26,882 bases of DNA. Source: Paraglomus occultum. Lineage: Eukaryota > Glomeromycota > Glomeromycetes > Paraglomerales > Paraglomeraceae. The stretch spans positions 1 to 26,882 of the forward strand of contig CAJVPJ010000368.1 of assembly GCA_910592205.1 (NCBI GenBank). The letters run 5' to 3'. Of this stretch, positions 1-9,558 are shown piece after piece. Each line of letters starts with the position of its first letter. Position 1 is the stretch's first letter. The position numbers were made by a program, and so were the translations under genes. The notes beneath the pieces are model-generated. The model did no database searches and was not told the DNA's origin. It saw only the letters and a program-made list of their open reading frames with translations.

Positions 1-1165
1 CATTGTCACAAGTAATTTTTAATTTTTTTTTCACCTTTATTCAATCGTTTAATTCCATCGAATACCATGCTTAGCGTCCCATTAGGACCTTTGCCTATTA
101 TTTCGTTCTCATCAAGAACGTAATTAATTTGTTCGCGTACCGCTTCATTTTGAATACCACTTTACGTGGACTGAGATAATAGATCTTACTTACTTGTTGA
201 TCGGAATGGGGCACGTGAACATTTTGTGCCCAATCGTAACTGTAATGAGCAGTAGCGTCAACACGACAATAATCAGCTTTACCTCCTGTTACAAGATAAT
301 TCTCGTCCACTAATTTTCTCTGTTGTTCTGCTAATTTCGTATTTTTGTTGTAATATTTCTCTCTAACTTAGCTTTAACTAGATGTTCTTTGAATTTTTTC
401 AATAAATCTTTCGCTTCTTCTTCCTTGCGATCATTGTATTGTAAGCCGTTCCGAAATGTTGGCATGTGTCACATAAATCCGTTCTTGGACTCATGATTTG
501 AATATAAGGTGTTAATTGGTGCCATAACTTGCGGAACGCATCATATTTTAACAATTTCAATGTGCTATCGTTTTCGAGACCTGCAATGAAATCATGATAG
601 ACTGATTTGTAACTCGTTTCGGCTGGCAATAGTGTAAGCGATTGAGTAATGCGATTGACATTTCTACCCGGACTTGGTAATCCATGAATTTCGGCATAGT
701 TTTCGAGAAAATTCTTCACGGCAGTAGCAACAGTTATATTAATGGTTATTTTTGTTTTCCATCGTGGCATTCGTTTGATATTACCATGAACACGCGGTAT
801 TATACCGTTCGTTGCTAGATGATTTCTAACGTTTTCGAAGTGAGTGCGACCAATTCCTAACATATTTAGATATGTTTTCTGACAAAGTGGCGTATTGCGA
901 TCTCAATAATAAAAAGTTCTTTTATTAGTACGCGTTTTTTTTTTAAGGCGTCGGCTGGAAGTTATTTCTCCACCATTCATTGCTTTTAGTTGGGCCATTA
1001 AAAATATATCTTGTTCGGATTTAGAGAGAGCTTGAAATGCCTCACGTAATTTAGCAAACTTTTCTCGCAATCTTTTTTGAACAACCACAATTGCAACCTA
1101 TCTCCAAGAAACGCATTGCTTTTTCATATTCGGTTGAACCGTTGTAATTATAATTTCCATATACG
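1..1165 (-). pseudogene. Broken transposase-like gene (DUF7869-like), cut by window edge
   Basis: This is a decayed minus-strand coding region reading from about 1165 down past base 1. Its pieces fit one ancestral protein: a Cys cluster CNCGCS (near 1095-1110), a segment ending LMAQLKAMNGGE (903-1088), the block DRNTPLCQKTYLNMLGIG followed by SPRTDLCDTCQ (399-905), then ATAHYSYDWAQNVHVPHSDQ (98-310), EQINYVLDENEIIGKG, and finally ITCDN at the edge. The reading is broken by an in-frame TGA at 903-905 and by frameshifts near 1075, 410, 360, 165 and 25. From memory, this order of blocks, with a later DN..GQNKN motif expected beyond the window, belongs to a transposase-like family widespread in fungi and animals that I associate with DUF7869. 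The family name is less certain than the decay, which is directly visible. The downstream half lies outside the window. Confidence 0.72.
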
Positions 1166-1470
1166 GGTAATCCTATATATATAATTTATGCTTTGGCTGT
1201 TATTATTATTATATACCTGGCCTGGGATCTGCATACATCCTCTCTTGAAAGCAAAGTCATATATTTCTATATATCCTCCAATGCAACTGAAAAGATTTCA
1301 TATGTATAATAAACAGCAATGATCCTTGGTTTCATTTTTATTAGCAATTGCAATTCAGCAAATTTCGTTCTCAAAGAGACATTCTCAAGATTGTGAAATT
1401 TAAAACATACTTGATGTAAAAAGTCATTTTAAAACAGCATAGTAATAGTAATAGAAATATTAACCAAGAT
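1166..1470. other. Short AT-rich spacer
   Basis: This 305-base spacer lies between the transposase-like remnant and the first nuclease-kinase pseudogene. It has a small TTATTATTATTATA run near 1200-1215 and no open frame, RNA gene or repeat that I can support. Confidence 0.5.
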
Positions 1471-2805
1471 TCAGTACCAGTTTGAATTAAAGACATTTGC
1501 AAGGTCATCATGCACTGGAATGGCATCAGTGAACTTTACAAGGTTACTAGTTTGAATCTGCCAGAACCTTTGTATCTTGTTTAGCTCTGTGTTAGTATTA
1601 GTATCACAAGCATGTAAGTTAGACCAGTAACTAGGATTCATATCACACCATTGTGCAACACGTAGTAATGGGTGGAGATCATCTGATGGTTGAAAATCCA
1701 CTATTAGAGAAGCTTGCAATTGTGTAATGATGCTATCACTAGCAAAACGTGTAGTGCCTTCAAATATGGTGGATCCTGCAAGATACTAAAAGTTAGAATT
1801 TTACATTCAAAAAGATGCCATGTGGGATTTTTACTCAATATCCTTACCAATTTGAACACAGGAGCCAAAATCTGACAGAACCAAGTTACCTCCAGCTTGC
1901 ATTATATTTTCTGGCCTGATATCCCAATGGACATATCCTTTATCATGTAGCCATTTTAGAGCTTCAATACCTTGAATCCAATGGCACTTTTGAAATGAGC
2001 TTGGACTTGAGAGACAACAAATATTGCATATGGGCACTAATGTGACCCATTGATTGCCATTTTCTTTAATTCTTATAGTGTGTGGGGCATTACATTCCTT
2101 CAACCACTTGAGAAGATTGATTTCTTGAGCAATGGCATCAGACAGGACTGAAGACTTAAATACTTTGACAACAGAATTCTTAAGTGATCCAGTTCCTTTA
2201 TATATTATAGACATTACTTGTGGCACCATATCCGAGATGTTCCAGGTTATCCACTTGCAATTCTTGACAAATAGTGGCCAAGTCATAGTCAGGGATATCA
2301 GTAGGAAAGGATGCAGCCCACAAAAATAATTGTTGGAGTGCAACAATGGGTGCAGGCAAGCTTGTGTGATTCCAGTGAGTGGGTATAAGCTCATGTACAA
2401 ACATGAATTGGTGTGGCTTTCTCTGCTGACATATGCACAAGAATAAGATCTTTGGGTGTGATGAGGGCTCCCACAATGTCTCTGTGGTGTCATTGTGCAT
2501 CAAGTGTGATGCTAAGGTAATCCAGAAGTTGCATCATTGAATCAGGAGACTGAGGGTTGTCCATCTTCACTTCCAAGCAAAAGAGAACAATGCACTTGTG
2601 TGAGCCAAAGATGGAGGAAGGACTGAGATATCAGGCTTCAACCCATTCATATAGCCATTTTTTCTAGTTACACAAGCACTTTACTTGTGACAGTGGCACA
2701 AAGGGATGATTGAAGCCAAGGTCCTAGCCAATCAGTAAAGTCATCCTCATTTTTAAAGGTATTATGTTTCAATGCAACATATAGCTAGGACTATAACTTA
2801 TGTCA
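1471..2805 (-). pseudogene. Decayed PD-(D/E)XK nuclease-like + protein kinase fusion (copy C)
   Basis: Read on the minus strand, the N-terminal part carries a PD-(D/E)XK nuclease signature: KPDIS (2630-2638) followed by CLEVKMDN with the E-x-K at 2564-2572, then a helical stretch ending GALITPKDLILVHMSAEK. A helical linker with SLPAPIVALQQLFLWAA leads into a kinase domain with the glycine loop GYGATSNVY (about 2210-2235), VVKVFK as the likely beta-3 lysine strand, catalytic loop YVHWDIRPENIM (HWD at 1921-1929) and LSDFGSCV (DFG at 1864-1872). An intron at 1776-1847 (72 nt, GTAAGG...CTAAC...CAG) joins CVQIG to STIFEGTTRFASD in frame. Damage includes a 5-nt AT slip after the glycine loop, two in-frame TGA codons and other frameshifts upstream. 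The catalytic-loop Arg is Trp. It resembles Crinkler-type nuclease-kinase proteins of Glomeromycotina; the family assignment is inference. Confidence 0.7.
1776..1847 (-). other. Spliceosomal intron in copy C
   Basis: On the minus strand the sequence runs from GTAAGG (donor at 1847) through CTAAC (1792-1796, branch point) to TTGCAG (ending 1776), 72 nt. Removing it keeps the kinase reading frame from the DFG region into the activation segment, so the splice is well supported even though the gene is broken elsewhere. Confidence 0.85.
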
Positions 2806-3179
2806 ATGGCAGGATGTGAAAAGGCAAGAACACCATTTATATTAAATCCAACTGTAATGGACAGACCTTAGTCCAAGTGAAAAGAAAATAGAGAAATAAG
2901 AGGGTTGTGATCTTTTAGGATAATCCTGTCTGAATCGCAACAAAGAAAGAAAGCATTCAGGGCTATTCCTATATGAGTTGGTCATGTATAAACTGCAGCA
3001 TTTGGCTGGGCGGCTGTTACAAAAACTCACAAGATGGTTCATAAACCATACAGTATAATAAATCTTTTTTAATAAGATTCAATTATTTTTAATGCTCAAA
3101 TCAGTGCTGTAGCACTGTTGTTAAGATGCAGGACATCTGAGGATGTTATGCTTATTTAGCAATGTGGCACCAATTTTAA
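2806..3179. other. Spacer between copies B and C
   Basis: This stretch separates the end of the FunK1-like copy from the start of the next nuclease-kinase copy. There is a 66-codon minus-strand open frame (2842-3042) with no recognisable motif, which I take as chance or residual decayed sequence. I see no RNA gene or mobile-element end. Confidence 0.4.
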
Positions 3180-4657
3180 TCAGACAACTTCCAATACCAA
3201 GTCCTCCAATTCCTTAATTTTAGCAGACAGAAATTCAATAAAATGATCAATACTTATTTGCTTTCTATCCAAGTGATCAAAAAAGAGGCTATGGAATTCC
3301 TTCAATATAACACGGTGCTCCAAAGCGGCACAGTTTAGCCGCTTTTCAAATTGGTAATATATCATCATGAGTTTATGGGCCATAATGTCTTCTGCATGTA
3401 TACCTTTGTTCCAAGTCATAATACTGCCACAAAGAATGTCCACAACAGTATTAAGTATAGAAAAGAGACTCGAGGTCATCATCGAGAGTATATGAAAAGG
3501 ACTTTTGAGCAATCAGAGACTTCTACTTCATGATCTAAAAAGACAATGTTTTTGAGTTAAATTCTGAAGAATAGAATACTAATGATATTCAGAGAAAACA
3601 AAATACAATATGGATATTAATATAGAGCAGTATAATAATATTGCTGATAATTCTTCCAACTCTCCAGAATTCAAATGTAATGCAATACCCCAATTGATGA
3701 GATATCCATGACCATTATAGAGGATTATATTGGAGGGGTTGATGTCGCAGTGCAAAATGTTGTGTTGACTGGCTAATTTCATGGCCTCAGCAACATCTCA
3801 TATGGCACTAAGAACAACTCACAAACCATGTTTTGATATTTCGAGGTGTTCACCATATGGTTTGATCAACATAACCTATATAAGCAGTATCAATCAACTG
3901 TTAATTAAAACAAATGTAGTATCATCCAACCTAGAATAATTTGACCATTTTAAACGTTCCATGAAAGTAGACTTTAGGGATAAACTCAATCTTAAAAGAA
4001 GCAAGCTCTTGAATAATATAATATTCTCTGTCATTAGTATTAGTAGAAGATTTGACTATAGCCATTTCACCATTGTCATTAATGCCAAGAGCAATGAAAC
4101 TTCCTCGATTACTGGACCTCCTCCGAATGATTGATGTAAATGTAAAATTCGGAATAGATGATTCAATAATATGCTGTTCTGCAGTAGGTGGGATGTAACC
4201 CAATATTTCTTGTGGTGCAGTTACCAACTTTACCAGCATTTGCAAGCTGATCGAATCCTTCTGAGTAAAATTGAGAGAAAGCAAGCCTGATCATTTGTAA
4301 TTATAATTCTTGTCCCTATACCCTATACAACAATTCAATCTGCGAGTCACTCGCAATGGCCCCAAAAACTTCCTTCCTATCTTCTTGCTGATTGAAAATG
4401 TGTGAAAACCTATCTGCGAGTTGTCCTATTGCACTATGGTGTTTGTCAGGGAGATTTTTGCCAGAAGCATCTCTCTTGTCACCTATGTTGAGTTTTAATT
4501 CGATTGCCATAATAATAACAAGCTGTGGCCATGATGGGGTAGCTCCATTGAGGATGGCAAAGTCAATTTTGGCTATTGGGTCTTTAAAGTAGTTCTGGCT
4601 CGATGAATCATGAATAATCCATGGGTTTTGTGACATGTATGGGCTTGTGGAGCCCAA
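3180..4657 (-). pseudogene. Decayed FunK1-like nuclease/kinase gene (copy B)
   Basis: The upstream block (4657-4316) has KIDFAIL followed by W, then MAIELKLNI with an E-x-K at 4493-4501, and later AIGQLADRFSHIFNQQEDR and VFGAIASDSQIELLYR. This is the layout of the PD-(D/E)XK-like N-terminal part of fungal FunK1-type kinases. Next come a kinase N-lobe (4284-3931, with GEMAIVKSS and a conserved Glu in EYYIIQELASF), a hinge MLIKPYGEHLE, and a catalytic loop NILHCDINPSNIILYN (HCD at 3744-3752) with NWG where DFG is expected. The C-lobe has the FunK1 hallmark DDDLESLFYT (near 3460-3485) and WNKGIHAEDI. A probable 70-nt intron lies at 3876-3945. Damage: frameshifts near 4310, 3600 and 3460, and two in-frame TGA codons between 3790 and 3840. 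The catalytic-loop Arg is Cys. The boundary with copy A is not sharp, because the frame runs through it. Confidence 0.72.
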
Positions 4658-6395
4658 CTTCCTTGTGCCAGTTGATCTGGGGATTCAGGCTTTCTGGTAT
4701 CAAGCTTCACTGTCCTTTCCAGCCCAATCAAAATTGACAAACTTCACATCACCAGTTGATCCAAAAAGAATATTCCCACTATGAAGATCTCCATGAACAA
4801 AGCCTTTATTTGACATGCACTAATTGCATTCAAAACGCTTTGCTTTTTGTTAGCACAATCAGCACCTGAGAGGTTTTTAAGGTGAGAATACCCTTCCAAA
4901 TAATCCATGATGACCAATTTCCAGCCTACAGCCCCCATAAAGTTCCTCAAAGTACCTTAGTACAGGAGCGAACCCAAGTTCTGAGCATGTCTCATGGGCA
5001 ACTTTGCCGTACCATTGTGTAAATTTAACAACATATCAAGATTGATTACCCTCAGCGAGCCAGAGATTTTTTTTTCCTATTCTCTGCAAATATGTGATGT
5101 TTTCTGGAAACCGCAGGTAAGGTCCATTGGTGAATTTTCTGGGAATTGTCAGACCGTTTATGAGATCTTGGTAGTGCTTTTGGAGATCATCCACACAGGA
5201 CACAAGGCGCGAGCTGCCATCTCAGCAAAGCCGTTGTCATAGAGCATCATATTAATATCGAGTGGAATTGATGAAGTGAGTTTGTCCACGCAGGCGAAAT
5301 CAGCCATGACCGCACTGCAGATCATGAGGTGTGTACCTAAATATTTTAAATATGCATGAACATCAAAACTGTCACAAGAAACAACAACAAAAAAAAAGGG
5401 GGGGGTACCATCTAAAGTGAGGAGGAATGATGGCATGCAAGTATTTTTAGCATAATCTTCATATTCCTTCATACGCGCTGATAGAATCTTAACATAATAC
5501 AAGATAAGAATTGTGCTGACTCCCCCAGTCTGTCTTCACCTCCAGGTTGAGGATTAGAAACCGCGTGGCGGAAACGATCTTGAAAACTGTGCCATCCGTC
5601 CTAAAATGTTGATTAACGAAATTTTCTGTCGCCAATGCCGGAGTGAGTTTACCCAAAAGGTAGTCCAGAAGTTTTCTGAAAATAACTTCACGCTTCTCTT
5701 CCACAGACTCGAGATCTGATAGTTGAGCAGCTAGTTCCCACACGAGCTGCGTATATGTTTCTTTGACATCTGGAGGCATATCAACATCACCACCAAATAG
5801 GGTTTGAAATTTCTCGAAAATTTCGCAATAAAACCTGACTGGGATATTAGTAAGGCTTATGGGTCTGTGATGGTAAATAGGTATGCCAGGGATGTGTTCA
5901 GCATATTTAGAAGCGGCGTAATTGCTAGGCGCAATGCCATCGAGAACTTCAAGATTTTCTTCTCTAATTTGGTGGGCTAGAAGCAATGACGGGTTTATTG
6001 AGTGAGACACAAGTTTCAATTTCTGCTTTAGCGTTCTTTAAAACTTACTCCTTGCACGCTTAGACGAGCTCTCTAGTTCAGTAATCGGTGAGCGGGGTCG
6101 GCTTTCTGCAACTAAACGAGCACACGAATGGTAGCAACAAGTGGTTAAGAATGACGAAAAGCGAAACCAATAATAATACCATATGATTGGCGAAGTTGAT
6201 ACACGCTCCACTAAGTACACAATACGGTTCCAGCAGGTTCCGCAGATACTGAACCCTCGCGTCGTCGTCCTCACAGATCGGTAGAATATTAGACGCTTTC
6301 TCCTCCTGGGTAGGGTTCTTAGTAAAGTACGCGCGCAAGGCCGCCTTTTCGTCTTTTGCGAGATCAAGACGCGAAATTTCTGAGTAAAATGACAT
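4658..6395 (-). pseudogene. Decayed Crinkler-like nuclease + kinase gene (copy A)
   Basis: The likely start is the ATG at 6393-6395, opening a helical N-terminus (LAKDEKAALRAYF, then NLLEPYCVLSGACINF). The next exons give QIREENLEVLDGIAPSNYAA, a helical stretch with KLLDYLLGKLTPAL, and a nuclease-like core ILNLEVKTDWG (E-x-K at 5534-5542) followed by PSFLLTLDG. Further on is a kinase: YLQRIGKKNLWLAEG, YVVKFTQW (probable ATP-binding Lys), VIMDYLEGYSHL hinge, FVHGDLHSGNILFG (HGD at 4787-4795) and NFDWAG with the metal-binding Asp at 4727-4729. An intron at 5977-6048 (72 nt, GTAAGT...CTAG) splices in frame, and another is likely at about 6112-6179. Broken by a frameshift in the G-run at about 5520, others near 5200, 4920 and 4800, and three in-frame TGA codons. 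The nuclease-kinase architecture is seen; the Crinkler relationship is inference. Confidence 0.68.
5977..6048 (-). other. Spliceosomal intron in copy A
   Basis: The intron runs from the donor GTAAGT at 6048 to the acceptor TTCTAG ending at 5977, 72 nt. Splicing removes an in-frame TAA and joins the exons at phase 1 (codon A|CC), continuing into HQIREENLEVLDG. The length equals that of the copy C intron. Confidence 0.7.
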
Positions 6396-6417
6396 ATTGA
6401 GACAAGATACCTTTATA

Positions 6418-6545
6418 GTCACCCTCTCTATAAGCACATCATATAAAAACCTCTTTATTAGCACACCATGTTTGAGAACCAATTACTATGGAACTTATAG
6501 GAAAAACCCTCTATACAGTCACAACCTCTTTATAAGCACATTTTT
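6418..6545. repeat. Degenerate repeats of a CTCTTTATAAGCACA motif
   Basis: Three related words occur within about 125 bases: CCTCTCTATAAGCACATCA (from about 6423), ACCTCTTTATTAGCACACCA (from about 6449) and AACCTCTTTATAAGCACATT (from about 6523). They resemble the subterminal ends of pogo/Tigger-type DNA transposons. The run lies immediately upstream of the start of copy A, so it could be an old nested insertion in its promoter. Confidence 0.5.
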
Positions 6546-6591
6546 AATAAAAGTTGCATTGTTCCCGACTGTGTGATGGGGGGTACGACTG
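6516..6591. mobile_element. 76-bp pogo-like mini element (MITE remnant)
   Basis: The left end reads TA|CAGTCACAACC and the right end reads GGTACGACTG|TA, so CAGTC and its complement GACTG sit at the two termini, each flanked by a TA dinucleotide as expected for a TA target duplication. The inner parts of the ends match only partly (CAGTCACAACC against CAGTCGTACCC). There is no coding capacity. A Tc1/pogo-superfamily mini element is the best reading; a chance pair of short inverted words is possible. Confidence 0.45.
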
Positions 6592-6907
6592 TAGCGCGTT
6601 TGTTTGGTTTACCAATGCCGATCAGTGGCTTAAGCAATGACGTATTACTAGGAACTTTCTAGGCCTTTTCACAATTGTAACTATTGTTCCCCTATTACTA
6701 TATGCAGAAAAGGTGACCAATGATAATCAATGCGCAGAAATTCGCGTTTGTCTAATAATCGTCCGCAGCGTATGATGAACAAACGGATATTTTATTATAA
6801 AAATAGCACTGGTTGACTTCAGAAATCAACCATAACGCAATAAATATCGTTAAAGCAATACATCGTTTAAAGCAACCTGTCAATTTCCATCAACAACACT
6901 ACGAAAA
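6592..6907. promoter_or_regulatory. Upstream region of small ORF pair, with TATA-like box
   Basis: There is no gene in this stretch. A TATA-like sequence TATAAAAATA lies at 6796-6805, about 100 bases before the ATG at 6908, followed by an A/C-rich leader (CAACACTACGAAAAATG). This is a plausible core promoter for the small downstream ORF. The rest shows nothing recognisable. Confidence 0.35.
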
Positions 6908-7150
6908 ATGCTTACATTCACAAGCGAATTCTTTTTTGGAGTATTTATTGGCTTCGTTCTTGGCCTGTTGCTAAATGGCATAATTTATAATAGCCAACTC
7001 CAAAACATGGGAATGTTAACAAAGACTATGAAGTCCAGAAAGTTGTCAAAAACGAAACAATCGGCGAACAAAATTTATTCGCCAGATATCGAAACGTTGT
7101 GGAACGATTTGAGAAAATTATATGATAAAAGAACCGAAATTTTCATTTAA
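6908..7150 (+). CDS. Small putative membrane protein, 80 aa
   Basis: I do not recognise this ORF by family. The ATG at 6908 is preceded by A at -3 and by a TATA-like box at 6796. Residues about 7-27 form a strongly hydrophobic helix with glycines at 11, 15, 19 (GVFIGFVLG, a G-x3-G-x3-G zipper) and 24, so one membrane span that could pack against another is likely. The rest is basic and helical: a Lys/Arg/Ser stretch (about 42-57) and then DIETLWNDLRKLYDKR. It overlaps the next ORF by 29 bases in another frame. Either these are two proteins, or one gene interrupted by a frameshift or unrecognised splice. A short ORF in AT-rich DNA can arise by chance, but the hydrophobic start with a basic tail argues for a real product. 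Confidence 0.4.
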   Translation: MLTFTSEFFFGVFIGFVLGLLLNGIIYNSQLQNMGMLTKTMKSRKLSKTKQSANKIYSPDIETLWNDLRKLYDKRTEIFI

Positions 7151-7370
7151 TATTAATCAAATGGCGTTTGAAATTCATAAGTTGCTCGATAAACAAAAAG
7201 CCATCGCTGCATCAACAATAAGAAATTTTCTTTCAGTTTCGCGAATATTAACAGCGCTAAACATGTCTTGGTTCGCATTCAAAAATTTTATGCAAGTCTG
7301 TTTCGCTATTTATCTCATCGATAGACTTAACGGAACGTGTTTTGCAGTAAGAATATTAGAACCTATGTGA
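7122..7370 (+). CDS. Short helical ORF overlapping the membrane ORF, 82 aa
   Basis: This ORF opens within the last codons of the preceding one, in the +1 frame, and is probably a continuation of the same locus. Residues 12-38 (NQMAFEIHKLL through IAASTIRNF) look like a helix followed by a helix-turn-helix-like segment. I recall STIRNF-type words recurring in Glomeromycotina proteins, but I cannot assign a family. Residues about 45-68 are moderately hydrophobic (MSWFAFKNFMQVCFAIYLID). The internal ATG at 7161 could be the real start. It may be a damaged remnant of a longer protein; the evidence for translation is weak. Confidence 0.28.
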   Translation: MIKEPKFSFNINQMAFEIHKLLDKQKAIAASTIRNFLSVSRILTALNMSWFAFKNFMQVCFAIYLIDRLNGTCFAVRILEPM

Positions 7371-9558
7371 GTTAGTCGTTTCAATACCCGATATTATCTA
7401 GTGATGGATGTTTTAGATATTTAATTCATGTTCACTTAATGAGAATGGAGTGCTCTTTCATTAAGTGTTTAGGATAGATCCTACACTTTTTTTGTTCACT
7501 CAAAAATGAAAAGTGATAGAGTTATCGGCTTTCATCACTAGCGAAATTAACTTCCTTCTAGCAAATAATTTTCATACGTACAGTCAATTCTGTTCATACC
7601 GGAGCCGGTAAAATTTTTTATACAAAAGTCCAGTATAGATGAAGAATTTCATGAGACAACGATGTGCGTGCGAGAGTCAATCTGGTCGGTATAGAAATCC
7701 CGGTATAGGAAAATCCTGGCATATACATCGCCGGTCTAAACATAGTTACAAATTGGTAGGCGGGGAAATAAGAATGTCATCGATGTCCGATAATGGTTGA
7801 GCCGAACAACATAAGGTTATCGCACGAAATTCCTTATTGAGCTTTCACATTAGGAAGGGGTATTTTCTGAGCTTGAAATAGGCTATCAATCTTGCTACTA
7901 GTAATAGCCGAAGGATCTGATATTATATAATTAACACACAAGCGTGATTTACATTAAGTTACCCTATGATTCTGTTTGCATAATTATAATCGGGTGACTA
8001 ATCTGCCCCACAAGTTTGAATAATGCGGAGAGAATCGGGATGTTAACATATAACCAATTCTATATGTGAAAAAGTACGAACCTCTGATGACTGTAATATA
8101 ACCATATGTGCGCAAAGAATTTTCATGTTATTTTCCAAACATTAAGCTTTAGGCCTCTCGTGCTAATGTCACATTTTGGTCTATCTAATCCGAATTAAGA
8201 GATATTCCGTGGGGATCTTGTTTTGCTATCATGGTAAGCATCATGTCTTTCCTCATATAGACAGGTAACAAGTTTGGAAACGAGAGCAGACTGCCTCATT
8301 TCGATACATTGTGTTCAGCAAGACGCATAGACAGATCCTGATCACTACAATCGAGTGGTGTCTGTTCTGACTATGGATAGTTATTCCCGTGTGTTATCGG
8401 TCAAAACGTGCTATAAGCTGTCAGCAAGTCAACTGAAGCCGAGGGCTTGAAGGAAGGCTGTCGGTAATTTCGTACTTTAATTTTGTCATTTTATAGGAAA
8501 AGCGTAAAAAGGAAATTCCCCCAGTCGCACCAGTATCCCCTGCATTTAATAATTGCATCCAATAAGAACAAAGAGTAGCAACTTCAACACAATTTTTTGC
8601 ATGACACTGGGCTTAAGAACCACATATTTTTTCTTCATTATGTCATACTATTTTTTAAACAATCTAATTGGTAGAAGTAAAAATAAATATATAAATATTT
8701 AAATGGTTTGTATATTCCAGAATTATTTTAACTTCGATTCTTCGTTACTCAGAATGACTATTTAAATTAGGACAAATTTTCGTGGTAACAATGACAATGT
8801 AAAATGGACTTGTTCTAATTTTCGGTACTTGTTCAATTCCGAATATAATTTCTCTATTGTTGGAAAAGTCTCATTTAACTTGCTAAGAAGATTTTTTCAA
8901 GTTGTTAGCGTCGGGTAAAATATTACTTTTGGACTGGGTGTGCTTTATAGAGTATAGTTGTGCCTGAGCTTGGGACCTGTCTCAATTAAGAGCCTGGTTC
9001 TCCCCCCAACTGAAGTACAACATTAACTCTTTGTTTGGAAATTTGTAAGTCACAATTAATAAAAAAATGTTTCGGCTTGCATTGTTTTCTGAAACATAAA
9101 CTGACCAGAATAATGTCGCGACATAAATTTCCGCAAGGGAGCATAATCGCTATAGCCATGTCATTCATATCAGCTGTAAACAAGCCAAGCCGTAACGATG
9201 CCCAGCACATGTGAACACTTGACCGACGAATTGCTAATAAGGAACACTTTTTTGGTCATTTACTCCACGAAAGTTTATACTTGGATGTTCGGAAGTCTCG
9301 ATTTAGCCTTGATCGACGCATGCATTATTGTCTTATGATTGTCAGTAAACCTTGACGCAATAGTGTCATAATACTTAGCAATTTTTATTTACGAATTATG
9401 GAAGCGGACATTCTTCATCAGAAGACCAGTATATAATAAGGGCAATCACTAAACACAAATGACACTTTTACGATAGATAAATCATAACGACAAAAATCTC
9501 TCCAAGAAACACTCGTATACCAATTAGGTACACCAACAATATATCTTCATCAAACGGG
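7371..9558. other. 2.2-kb intergenic region before the BTB gene
   Basis: No gene is supported here. Around 7590-7740 there is a cluster of CCGG-centred words (CATACCGGAGCCGG, CCCGGTATAGG, GCCGGTCT) that could be decayed pogo-like transposon ends. TACAGTCAATTC at 7581-7592 has the TA|CAGTC start of such an element, but I found no partner end. A 74-codon minus-strand frame at 8986-9210 has no recognisable motif and looks like chance. Confidence 0.4.
9430..9440 (+). promoter_or_regulatory. TATA-like box of the BTB gene
   Basis: TATATAATAAG lies about 129 bases before the ATG at 9559 and is followed by an A/C-rich leader (CACTAAACACAAATGACAC from about 9448). The placement fits transcription starting near 9460 with a leader of about 100 bases. 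Inference from sequence only. Confidence 0.45.

Noticed and set aside
903-5040. Reading TGA as Trp to keep the broken genes open (alternative genetic code)
   Set aside because: The intact BTB and HSF genes end in TGA, most internal TGA sites fit Arg better than Trp, and true frameshifts also occur in the same genes.
7581-7740. CCGG-rich words and a TA|CAGTC start that might mark another pogo-like element
   Set aside because: No partner terminus or target duplication could be located downstream, so I do not call an element.
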